Of a stretch of 60,564 nucleotides of DNA, positions 37,139 through 45,410 are shown piece by piece. The notes beneath the pieces were generated by a model. The model ran no database searches. It was not told the origin of the DNA and was given only the letters and a program-made list of their open reading frames with translations. Each line of letters starts with the position of its first letter. Positions within the stretch are counted from its first letter, which is position 1. A program made the translations under genes and the position numbers. Origin of the DNA: LW40-45 sp048883105 (lineage in GTDB: Archaea; Asgardarchaeota; Lokiarchaeia; Sigyniarchaeales; SOKP01); the NCBI GenBank assembly GCA_048883105.1, contig JBHLQY010000002.1, forward strand, positions 1 through 60,564. The letters are read 5' to 3'.

Positions 37139-37148
37139 TTTTTTTTTT
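37139..37148 (+). terminator. T-run terminator after the Lrp gene
   Basis: Ten T residues begin two bases after the stop codon. This is the usual form of archaeal termination signal. Confidence 0.5.
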
Positions 37149-37225
37149 AAAATAAGACAATATTTAAAGAACCCTAAATCATAAAATTAAAAAAATATTC
37201 TGATTTTAATTAATTAAGAATTCAG

Positions 37226-37233
37226 ATTTAAAA
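37226..37233 (+). promoter_or_regulatory. TATA-like element of the thermosome gene
   Basis: ATTTAAAA is centred about 27 nt before the thermosome ATG, the standard distance for a leaderless archaeal transcript. Confidence 0.45.
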
Positions 37234-37255
37234 ACAATTCATAGGTAGAATAAAT

Positions 37256-38851
37256 ATGTCATTTGGCGTACCAATTATTATTTTAAAAGAAGGAACCGAA
37301 GAGAGTAGTGAAAAAGAAGCTCGGCAACAAAATATTAACGCTATGATGGCTATAGCTGAGACTGTACGGACAACTTTAGGTCCTAAAGGAATGGCTAAGA
37401 TGCTTGTAGACTCTTTAGGTGATACGACCATCACTAATGATGGAGCAGAAATCCTTAAAGCGTTGGATCTTGAAAATGTAGCTGCTATCATGATGGTAAA
37501 TATAGCTAAGGCTATCGACACTGATATTGGTGATGGAACTACTTCTGCCGTCATTTTTTCGGCAGCTTTACTAAAAAACGCTTTAGAATTGATTGAGCAA
37601 GACCTTCATCCCAAGCATATCACTACTGGTTATAAAATAGCTGCAGATAAAGCAATTGAAATTGTAAACAAAATTGCCACTAAAATTTCAAAAGATGACG
37701 ATGATGTTCTTAAGAATGCGGCAATGACAGCAATGAACGCAAAAGATATTGCCCCATTAAAAGATTTTTTCGCAGATTTAGCTTTAAAAGCAGTAAAGCA
37801 AATAGCTGACGAGAAGAATACGTTTGATAAAGTTGGAAACATAAAATTTATCAAAGCTCCTGGAAAATCTCTTAAAGATTCTGAATTAATTAATGGTGTT
37901 TACATTCAAAAAGAAAAAGTTAATCCTGCTATGCCAGATATTTTGAAAAATGTGAAGATTGCTGTTTTACGAAAGAAATTAGATGTTGTAAAAACAGAGT
38001 CTGATGCTCAAATCCAAATCTTTAGCCCAGCTGATATGCAAGGATTCTTGGATCAAGAAGAAAAAATTCTTCAAGATTACTTAAAAATCTTCAAGGAATT
38101 AGGAGTAAATATGATTATAAACAATAAAGACATTTCTGATAAGTTTGGTGCATATTTAGCCAGAGAGGGAATTGCTGCAATAAAAAATTTAGGCGATAGC
38201 GATATAAAAGCCGTTTTAAAAGCCGTTGAGGCAAATCAAATTGATGATTTAACTTCATTAACCGAAGCCGATTTAGGCTACGCTGAAATAGTTAAATTTG
38301 AAAAAATTGGCAATGACGAATACGCAATGTTTACTGGATGTAAAAATCCTAAATCTGTGTCGATTTTACTAAAAGGGGGCCTCGATAAAGTATTAAACTC
38401 TGCGGAAATTACTTTAAACGATGTTTTATCCGTAATTGCCAAAACAATTGACACTCAAATGGTAGTCGCTGGTGGCGGAGCAATTTATATTGAACTCGCT
38501 AAAAGAATAAAAGATTACGCCAATAAAATTGGTGGCAAAGAACAAATCGCTGTAACCGCTTTTGCTCTTGCGCTTGAAGAAATCCCTAAAACCTTAATTA
38601 GTAATGCCGGTTTGGATGAAATTGAAAGATTGACGGAATTAAGAGCTGCACATAAAACCAACGATGATAAATGGATTGGAATTGACACTATTACGAATAC
38701 CATAGGAAACAATCTCAATAAAGGTATCATTGAACCAGCCGCATTAATTACCCATTTATTAAAGTCTGGAAGCGAATTGGCAAATTTAGTTTTAAGGGTC
38801 GATAGAATCATTAAAGCGAGCAGCGCAGCAGAAAAAGGATTTCAGCCTTAG
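37256..38851 (+). CDS. Group II chaperonin (thermosome) subunit
   Basis: The 531-aa protein has the ATP-site motifs TLGPKGMAKML, NDGAEILKALD and GDGTTSAVIF in the N-terminal equatorial domain, and VVAGGGAIYIELA in the C-terminal part. This is the archaeal thermosome/CCT fold, a double-ring ATP-driven folding machine with a built-in lid. The C-terminus ends in AEKGFQP with no GGM-type tail. It is the only chaperonin subunit in the window. Confidence 0.95.
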   Translation: MSFGVPIIILKEGTEESSEKEARQQNINAMMAIAETVRTTLGPKGMAKMLVDSLGDTTITNDGAEILKALDLENVAAIMMVNIAKAIDTDIGDGTTSAVIFSAALLKNALELIEQDLHPKHITTGYKIAADKAIEIVNKIATKISKDDDDVLKNAAMTAMNAKDIAPLKDFFADLALKAVKQIADEKNTFDKVGNIKFIKAPGKSLKDSELINGVYIQKEKVNPAMPDILKNVKIAVLRKKLDVVKTESDAQIQIFSPADMQGFLDQEEKILQDYLKIFKELGVNMIINNKDISDKFGAYLAREGIAAIKNLGDSDIKAVLKAVEANQIDDLTSLTEADLGYAEIVKFEKIGNDEYAMFTGCKNPKSVSILLKGGLDKVLNSAEITLNDVLSVIAKTIDTQMVVAGGGAIYIELAKRIKDYANKIGGKEQIAVTAFALALEEIPKTLISNAGLDEIERLTELRAAHKTNDDKWIGIDTITNTIGNNLNKGIIEPAALITHLLKSGSELANLVLRVDRIIKASSAAEKGFQP

Positions 38852-38853
38852 AA

Positions 38854-38884
38854 TTTTTTTATAAGTTTTTTCTCTCTCTTTTTT
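38854..38884 (+). terminator. Multiple T-runs after the thermosome gene
   Basis: Three T runs of six to seven residues follow the stop within about 30 bases. They probably act together as a terminator. Confidence 0.4.
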
Positions 38885-39042
38885 AAATTTTATTCATAAA
38901 AAATATTCAAATTTATTAATTTTCATCCTAAAGTCAAGAGTAAACAATTTTATGAAGGCAAATTCAATCTTTAAATATTGAAGAATCTATTAATAAATAT
39001 ACTAAAAATAATTAATACAAAAATGTTTGGAGGTAAAATTAT

Positions 39043-40833
39043 ATGGTTATGGTTAATGGAGCGCAATTAATTGTACGCGCGTTAAGTAACCAAGGAGTTA
39101 AAGTTATTTGGACTCTATGTGGAGATAACGATTTAATCTATAATTACTGCCACGACAAATCATGTACAGAAACGGGGATAGATATTATTGATTTTCGTCA
39201 TGAACAAGCAACGGGACATGCTGCTATTGGCTATTATTTAGCTACAGGTGAAATTGGAGTTTGTTCAGTCCAATCAGGTCCTGGAATTACAGATTTATAT
39301 CCTTCAATTCCTATAGCTTGGGATTCTTCAATACCTTTAGTCGCAATCTGTACGGCGACGCCATTGATGGAATTTGAGAAATTGGCTGCAAATGAGATCG
39401 ATGTAGTGCCTTCATTTCGTCCAGTAACAAAATGGGCGGGATATTGCCATGAAACGGCTCGATTACCTGAATATGTAAATATGGCCTTTAGAATAGCTTC
39501 AACGGGACGTCCTGGGCCTGTTCTCTTGCTTGTTCCGTTTGATGTGATAGTTAAGGAATGTGATGATGAGTTAAATATTGTACAACAAGCTTTCCAACCT
39601 GTTGAAAAACTTCGTACTTTTCACGGTCCATATGGAAATGAAGAAATTGTTTCCAAAGCTGTCGATCTATTATTAAATGCTGAGCGTCCTTTAATCATGG
39701 CAGGTACGGGAACGAACTTTTCAGGAGCTTCCAAAGAGCTTATAGAATTTGCAGAATTAGCTCAAATCCCTGTAGGAATGTGGGGTTGGGGCCTTGGATC
39801 AATTCCTCCTGATCATCCGTTGTATTTTGGATTGGCAAGCCCTTTAGATGGACCTGGTACTACATTGCTTCAAAGAGCTGATGTCTTACTTATATTAGGA
39901 GCGAGGATTACTGGAATGATGATGTTTGGTTATATGCCGTGTTTCGGTGATAACGCGAAACTCATACAAGTAGACATTAAGGCTGAAGAAATCGGGAGAA
40001 ATCGAGGTATCGATGTACCAATAGTTGGAGATGTAAAAGGAGTACTGACTCAAATGATTAATATAACAAAAACAAAAATTAGTTCCTCTAGAACTGAAAC
40101 TCCATGGATTAAGACTATACAAGCTGAAGTAAAAAAATTCTACGATCGAATTGAAAAAGACGGATCTACCGATAAAATTCCCATCCATCCGCAGCGCTTA
40201 GTTAAGGAGATCGGTGAGTTTATGCCTGAAGATTCGTTTATCATTCTAGATGGTGGAGATACTACAGTTTGGGGCCTTACTGGTTTAAAATCCTATTTTC
40301 CTAAGTCTTTGTATTTTTCAGGAGGTTTAGGTATTCAACATCTTGGTGGAGGCGTTCCTATAGCTATTGCTACCAAATATGCTCATCCTGATAGGAAGGT
40401 ATTAGTCTTAACTGGTGATGGTTCATTTTTATTTAATGGAAAGGAAATTGACACGGCACGTAGGCACGATCTTCCATTTGTAGTTATCATATGCAACGAT
40501 AGACTTTGGGGAATGGTCGCTAGAGGTCAAAAATTAGTACATGGAAGAAAATTTTTTGGTTTAGGTTCATCTCTAAGCGACGAAACGAGATATGATAAAT
40601 ATGCCGAAGCTTTCAATTGTTATGGAGAATTAGTAGCAGATCCAAACGAAATTCGTCCTGCTTTAAAACGTGCTTTTGATTCTGGTCTTCCTGCGATTAT
40701 AGATGTGCGAGTAAATCCTAAAGTAAATACTGTAATGGATTACTTGGCAAAAGAAGCTTATAATCCCGGATCTTGGAAACGCGAAGTGGAGAAAAAAGAA
40801 GAAGTTGTTGAATTAGTTACAGTTAGAAAATAA
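39043..40833 (+). CDS. Thiamine pyrophosphate-dependent enzyme, acetolactate synthase-like fold
   Basis: The 596-aa protein has the three-domain plan of TPP enzymes. The N-terminal pyrimidine domain has the catalytic Glu in DFRHEQATGHAAIGY and SGPGITDL, and a central domain follows. The C-terminal domain holds the TPP motif from GDGSFLFNGKEID to CNDRLWGM. The fold includes acetolactate synthase, IolD and sulfoacetaldehyde acetyltransferase, and I cannot say which reaction it performs. A strong Shine-Dalgarno sequence (GGAGGT) lies about 9 bases before the ATG. A zinc alcohol dehydrogenase starts 18 bases downstream, which suggests catabolism of a sugar or polyol. Confidence 0.82.
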   Translation: MVMVNGAQLIVRALSNQGVKVIWTLCGDNDLIYNYCHDKSCTETGIDIIDFRHEQATGHAAIGYYLATGEIGVCSVQSGPGITDLYPSIPIAWDSSIPLVAICTATPLMEFEKLAANEIDVVPSFRPVTKWAGYCHETARLPEYVNMAFRIASTGRPGPVLLLVPFDVIVKECDDELNIVQQAFQPVEKLRTFHGPYGNEEIVSKAVDLLLNAERPLIMAGTGTNFSGASKELIEFAELAQIPVGMWGWGLGSIPPDHPLYFGLASPLDGPGTTLLQRADVLLILGARITGMMMFGYMPCFGDNAKLIQVDIKAEEIGRNRGIDVPIVGDVKGVLTQMINITKTKISSSRTETPWIKTIQAEVKKFYDRIEKDGSTDKIPIHPQRLVKEIGEFMPEDSFIILDGGDTTVWGLTGLKSYFPKSLYFSGGLGIQHLGGGVPIAIATKYAHPDRKVLVLTGDGSFLFNGKEIDTARRHDLPFVVIICNDRLWGMVARGQKLVHGRKFFGLGSSLSDETRYDKYAEAFNCYGELVADPNEIRPALKRAFDSGLPAIIDVRVNPKVNTVMDYLAKEAYNPGSWKREVEKKEEVVELVTVRK

Positions 40834-40851
40834 ATTTTTTTGATAAGTATA

Positions 40852-41868
40852 ATGAAAGCCGCATTATATGAAGGTAAACAAAAAATTCGCATTGTAGAGA
40901 TCCCGAAACCTATCCCCCAAAAGAGAGATGTTTTAATAAATGTGAAATATGCTGGAATTTGTGGGTCAGACTTAGAATTCTATAAAACTGGATTGTGGCC
41001 AGATAAGGGTGTACTGGGACATGAAATAACGGGAACAATAGCAGAAAAGGGCCCTGAAGTTTCAAAGAAATGGAAAGAAGGTGATCGAGTATCTATCGAT
41101 CCTACCTTGGATTGCGGAAAATGTTTTTATTGCAAGAGTGGACTCACAAATTTATGTACTGGTGGAGATGCAATAGGATTGGGGCATAACGGAGGTTTTG
41201 AAGAATACCTGCTTTGTCCAGAACATTGTCTCGTTTCTCTTCCAGATACTATTCCAGATAAGCACGGTACCGTTTTTGACCAAATTGGAACAGCGCTACT
41301 TGCTTTAAGAGAATCAAACTTTATAGCTGGTAATTCTGCGGTTGTATTAGGTCTAGGCACAATGGGCCAGTTTATGCTACAATGTTTAAAACTCGCAGGA
41401 GCTAGTACTATTGTAGTCGTTGAAAAAAATCTAAATAGGCTTGAAATTGCGAAAAAATTCACTCCAGATATCGCTTTAACAAAGCTTTTATTACCGAAGA
41501 TTAAAAGATCCAATAAGCGTAATCTATCAGGAGTAGATTACGTATTTGAATGTTCGGGTGTCCCTTTATTAGTAAATGCTGCGCTTGATATAATACGCAA
41601 GGGTGGTACTATTGTACAAATCGGACTTTGGGATAAACCCGTCGCAATTAATCTTCTTAAATTAGTGATGAATCAGAATCGTATTCAAGGAATAATGGGT
41701 TATTTACGCGAAAATTTTGAATTTGCTGTGGATTTAGTTGCCCGGAAACTAATTAATCCCGACCCTATTATAACAAAAATAATTCCATTGGATGATATTG
41801 TTGAAGAAGGATTTGAGTGCGCTATTGATCCCGACACAAGAGAAATCAAAATTCTTGTAGAACCATAA
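40852..41868 (+). CDS. Zinc-dependent alcohol/polyol dehydrogenase (MDR family)
   Basis: The protein is 338 aa from the ATG at 40852 (a TTG 12 bases earlier is less likely). It has the catalytic zinc Cys in YAGICGSDLEFY, GHEITGTI with the His ligand, and the structural zinc site CGKCFYCKSGLTNLC. The Rossmann motif is VVLGLGTMGQF. It belongs with L-threonine/sorbitol dehydrogenases in the medium-chain family. It follows the TPP enzyme gene closely and precedes a GH4 gene, so it is probably part of one catabolic operon. Confidence 0.9.
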   Translation: MKAALYEGKQKIRIVEIPKPIPQKRDVLINVKYAGICGSDLEFYKTGLWPDKGVLGHEITGTIAEKGPEVSKKWKEGDRVSIDPTLDCGKCFYCKSGLTNLCTGGDAIGLGHNGGFEEYLLCPEHCLVSLPDTIPDKHGTVFDQIGTALLALRESNFIAGNSAVVLGLGTMGQFMLQCLKLAGASTIVVVEKNLNRLEIAKKFTPDIALTKLLLPKIKRSNKRNLSGVDYVFECSGVPLLVNAALDIIRKGGTIVQIGLWDKPVAINLLKLVMNQNRIQGIMGYLRENFEFAVDLVARKLINPDPIITKIIPLDDIVEEGFECAIDPDTREIKILVEP

Positions 41869-41875
41869 AATTCTA

Positions 41876-41883
41876 TTTTTTTT
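41876..41883 (+). terminator. T-run after the alcohol dehydrogenase gene
   Basis: Eight T residues lie between the dehydrogenase stop and the GH4 start. It could partly terminate the upstream transcript. Confidence 0.3.
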
Positions 41884-41904
41884 AAAAATTTTTGGAATTA
41901 TCAT

Positions 41905-43227
41905 ATGGAAAAAAAAATTGTTTTAGTGGGGGCAGGAAGTGCAGTTTTTGGGCCATCAATGTTGTCCGATATTTTTTTGAGCAATGTTTTGAATGGGTCC
42001 ACGATAGTTTTACACGATATTGACAAAAAGAAATTAGAAATTATCTATGAATTAATGATTGCTGAAAATGAGAAAAGAGAAAATAGATTTATTATTGAAA
42101 GGACAACAAATAGATCTACTGCTTTTAAAAATGCTGATTTTATAATAAGTTCAATTGAAGTAGGGGATAGATTTGAGTTACGCTGGCAAGATCATAAAAT
42201 CCCGCTTAAATATGGTGCAAGAACAAGGATGGGTGAATGTGGAGGTCCTGGTGGATTTTTTCATTCTGCACGCATCATTCCTGAAGTTGTTAAAATCGTA
42301 CAGGATGCTGAGAAAATTTGTCCAAACGCTTTATTTATTAACTATTCAAATCCAGTAGCAAGAGTTTGTTTGGCAATTAAAAGAGCAACTAAAAATCTAA
42401 AGTTTATAGGTCTCTGTCATCAGATAGAATTCTTCAACAAGCATTTTCCAAGAATGCTCAATAAACCATTAGAAGATCTAAAGATGACAGTAATAGGTTT
42501 AAATCATTTTGGCTTCCTAATCGGTTTAGAGGAATTTAAAACTGGAAAAGATCTAATGCCCGAATTCCATTCAAAATGTTTAGAATATTTCAAGGACAAA
42601 TGGGATAGATTTGAGTTCGCAGATTTAACTTTTGAAGTTTACAAAAGATTTGGATATTTCCCTCATGCGGGAGATAATCATATAGTTGAATACATGCAAT
42701 TTGGTGATGAATATACGAAAGTTCAAGATTTAGTTGATTGGATTGATCTCATGGAACAACAGGGAAGCGCAATCAACTATAAAGTCTATAATACTTATAA
42801 ACGATTAAAAAAAGGAAAATATCCTAAAGCAGGGATGTTATTAAAAAACCCATCTGGAGAGCGAGCCATACCAATAATAGAAGCGATTTTAACCGATAGT
42901 AATTCATATGAGAGCTCTGTAAATGTTCCAAATGAAGGAATTGTTGACAATTTACCTCAAGATTTAATTTTAGAGGGGCCTGTTACAGTAAATAAAGATG
43001 GCATCCATGGTCTAAGGCTTGGAACCTTGCCAAAAAGTATTGCAGCTTTATTAAGAATTGAAGCGTCAATTCAAGATTTATGCGTTGAGGCAATTTTAAC
43101 ACGTTCAAAAGATTTAGCTATTGCTTGCTTAGTTATTGACCCAAAGGTTGGAAGCTTTAAGATGGCGGAAAATATTTATAACGAATTGAGAGACCTTCAG
43201 AAAGATTACTTGCCAAAATTTAAATAA
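41905..43227 (+). CDS. Glycoside hydrolase family 4 (alpha-glucosidase/6-phospho-glycosidase type)
   Basis: The 440-aa protein has the GH4 signatures: NAD motif VGAGSAVFGPSML, INYSNPVAR, the metal-binding Cys in GLCHQ and NHFGFL. GH4 enzymes use NAD and manganese in an oxidation-elimination mechanism to split glycosides, often with either linkage. I cannot tell the sugar or whether it must be phosphorylated. The place in an operon with a dehydrogenase and TPP enzyme, and near sugar transporter genes, favours carbohydrate use. Confidence 0.9.
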   Translation: MEKKIVLVGAGSAVFGPSMLSDIFLSNVLNGSTIVLHDIDKKKLEIIYELMIAENEKRENRFIIERTTNRSTAFKNADFIISSIEVGDRFELRWQDHKIPLKYGARTRMGECGGPGGFFHSARIIPEVVKIVQDAEKICPNALFINYSNPVARVCLAIKRATKNLKFIGLCHQIEFFNKHFPRMLNKPLEDLKMTVIGLNHFGFLIGLEEFKTGKDLMPEFHSKCLEYFKDKWDRFEFADLTFEVYKRFGYFPHAGDNHIVEYMQFGDEYTKVQDLVDWIDLMEQQGSAINYKVYNTYKRLKKGKYPKAGMLLKNPSGERAIPIIEAILTDSNSYESSVNVPNEGIVDNLPQDLILEGPVTVNKDGIHGLRLGTLPKSIAALLRIEASIQDLCVEAILTRSKDLAIACLVIDPKVGSFKMAENIYNELRDLQKDYLPKFK

Positions 43228-43266
43228 CTAATTCTTACAGTAGTTTGCTGAAAACTTTTTAATGCC

Positions 43267-43273
43267 TTTTTTT
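43267..43273 (+). terminator. T-run after the GH4 gene
   Basis: A seven-T run about 40 bases after the GH4 stop, followed by more T-rich sequence. It overlaps the start of the regulatory region of the PEPCK gene. Confidence 0.3.
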
Positions 43274-43276
43274 CTT

Positions 43277-43355
43277 TTATTAAAGTTTATACTTTAATAA
43301 TGAACAAAAGTATAAGATTTTTCGAGAAAAGTATAATTCTTTTACACTTTAATAA
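43277..43355. promoter_or_regulatory. Cluster of inverted and direct repeats upstream of PEP carboxykinase
   Basis: A perfect inverted repeat (arms TTATTAAAGT and ACTTTAATAA, 4-nt spacer) lies at 43277-43300. AAAAGTATAA occurs twice, at 43306 and 43327, exactly 21 bases apart. A further ACTTTAATAA half-site is at 43346-43355. The cluster is 70 to 150 bases before the start codon and upstream of a TATA element, so it looks like an activator or repressor site set. Confidence 0.6.
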
Positions 43356-43391
43356 AATTTTTATGTGTTCATTCCATATTATATTTAGAAG

Positions 43392-43400
43392 TTTATAAAA
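43392..43400 (+). promoter_or_regulatory. TATA-like element of the PEPCK gene
   Basis: TTTATAAAA is centred about 28 nt before the ATG at 43424. This predicts a leaderless message starting at the ATG. Confidence 0.5.
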
Positions 43401-43423
43401 TCTTTCAAAGCTAATAATAAAAT

Positions 43424-45337
43424 ATGATTAATATGGACTCGTCAATAAATTCAAAATCATTTGGTTCTGATGTTATTGACCAAGAAAACATCGATAAGCT
43501 TTTTGCTTTAAATAACGAGCATGTTTTAAAAATCGTTAAGAAATTTGTCTCGCTATGCAAGCCAAATAAAGTGACAGTAATCACTGATTCCCAAGAAGAT
43601 ATAGATTATGTTAGGCAAAAGGCTATTGATATTGGAGAAGAATCTAAATTATCAATAGAGGGTCATACAATCCATTACGACGCGTTTTCCACTATGAATT
43701 ATCACGACCAAGCAAGAGATAAAACAAATACTAAAGTATTGGTCCCTAAAGGTGATTATGCAAGTCCATGGATTAATACAATTGATAGAAGTGAGGGTTT
43801 GAAAGAAATTGAGGAAATCATGGATGGTTGCATGAAAGGAAGTGAATGTATAGTTCGATTCTTTTGTTTAGGTCCAATTAATTCGAAGTTTTCAATCCTA
43901 GCATTACAACTAACTGATTCACTATATGTATGTCATAGTGAGGATATCCTTTACAGAAAAGGTTATGAAGAATTTAATAAATTAAATGGTTCTAGTGATT
44001 TCTATTATTTCATTCATTCTGCTGGAGAACTCGAAGGAAATCCCCCAGTTTCAAAAAATCTTGATAAACGAAGGATTTATGTAGATTTACAAGAAAATCG
44101 TGTTTTATCCGTGAATAACCAATACGCGGGAAACTCTCTAGGACCGAAAAAACTCGCTCTTAGATTGGCAATAAATCAATCAAATAAAGAGGATTGGTTA
44201 GCAGAACATTATTTCATTCTTGGAGTACATCCTAAGGAAAAAGATCGAGTTTCATACTTTTGCGGTGCATACCCAAGTGCATGCGGTAAAACAAGCACGG
44301 CAATGCTTCCAGGACAAACTGTTATGGGTGATGATATCGTATACATTAGACCATGGAATGACGGTTATGCTCATGTAGTCAATATTGAACAAGGACTTTT
44401 TGGTATAATTAAGGATGTAAATCCTGAGGATGACCCATTTATTTGGGATGCAATTACGACTCCCCGAGAAACAATTTTTTCTAACGTGCTTATTAAAGAA
44501 GGAACACCTTATTGGATCGGAGATGGAAGAGAAATCCCAGAGAAGGGTAAGAACTTCTCAGGAGAATGGTACAAGGAGAAGAAGGATAAAGATAACAAAG
44601 ATATTCCCCATGCTCATCCAAATGCTAGATACACTGTTCGAATTGAAGAATTAAAAAATGCTGATGAAAATTTACATAACCCAGATGGAGTACCAGTATA
44701 TGGAATCTTTTACGGTGGAAGGGATTCTGATACAATGCCTCCAGTACTTGAGAGTTTCAATTGGGATCATGGTGTTTTTCTTGGTGCCTCGATAGAATCT
44801 GAAACAACCTCCGCCACGCTTGGTCAAGAAGGAATGAGAACCCAACAACCAATGGCTAACTTGGATTTTGTTGTAATACCACTTGGCAAATATTTGGAGA
44901 ACCATAAGAAGTTTGGAAATAATTTAGAACACCCTCCTAAAGTATTTGCGACGAATTATTTTCTTAAAAATCAGGAGGGTAAGTATTTAAATGGCATGCT
45001 AGATAAATTATGTTGGATTATTTGGGCAGAAGGTCGTTCTCATGGAGATTTTGAGGCAATTCAGACACCAGTAGGGTATATTCCAAAATATGAGGATTTG
45101 AAAGAATTGTTCAATAGATACTTAGAGAAAGATTATTCTAAAAAAGAATACGAAGAGCAGTTTGAAATTAGAGTCGCTAAACTATTAGAAAAGTTGGAAC
45201 GAATAGAGATAATGTATAAGAAAGAAGAGAATGTTCCCGACTTTTTCTGGAAAATTCTTTATGATGAACGAGACAAGCTTTTAGTTCTTAAAAAAAAATA
45301 CAGAAAAGAAATAATTTCTCCCTTTGAATTCTTATAA
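43424..45337 (+). CDS. pckG: Phosphoenolpyruvate carboxykinase (GTP)
   Basis: The 637-aa enzyme has the GTP-PEPCK P-loop as GAYPSACGKTSTAM and the later GMRTQQPMANLDFVV. This form uses GTP and manganese to interconvert oxaloacetate with PEP and CO2, at the start of gluconeogenesis or in anaplerosis. The length fits the GTP family (about 600-640 aa). It is a lone gene with its own elaborate upstream region. The TATA spacing favours the ATG at 43424, although a second ATG lies nine bases on. Confidence 0.95.
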   Translation: MINMDSSINSKSFGSDVIDQENIDKLFALNNEHVLKIVKKFVSLCKPNKVTVITDSQEDIDYVRQKAIDIGEESKLSIEGHTIHYDAFSTMNYHDQARDKTNTKVLVPKGDYASPWINTIDRSEGLKEIEEIMDGCMKGSECIVRFFCLGPINSKFSILALQLTDSLYVCHSEDILYRKGYEEFNKLNGSSDFYYFIHSAGELEGNPPVSKNLDKRRIYVDLQENRVLSVNNQYAGNSLGPKKLALRLAINQSNKEDWLAEHYFILGVHPKEKDRVSYFCGAYPSACGKTSTAMLPGQTVMGDDIVYIRPWNDGYAHVVNIEQGLFGIIKDVNPEDDPFIWDAITTPRETIFSNVLIKEGTPYWIGDGREIPEKGKNFSGEWYKEKKDKDNKDIPHAHPNARYTVRIEELKNADENLHNPDGVPVYGIFYGGRDSDTMPPVLESFNWDHGVFLGASIESETTSATLGQEGMRTQQPMANLDFVVIPLGKYLENHKKFGNNLEHPPKVFATNYFLKNQEGKYLNGMLDKLCWIIWAEGRSHGDFEAIQTPVGYIPKYEDLKELFNRYLEKDYSKKEYEEQFEIRVAKLLEKLERIEIMYKKEENVPDFFWKILYDERDKLLVLKKKYRKEIISPFEFL

Positions 45338-45351
45338 AAAAACTTCTTTAC

Positions 45352-45359
45352 TTTTTTTT
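45352..45359 (+). terminator. T-run after the PEPCK gene
   Basis: Eight T residues lie about 15 bases after the stop codon and before the convergent gene. Confidence 0.4.
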
Positions 45360-45410
45360 GAATAATAATTCTTATAAACTTCTGGTTAGGCAAAAAAAGT
45401 AATTTAACTA

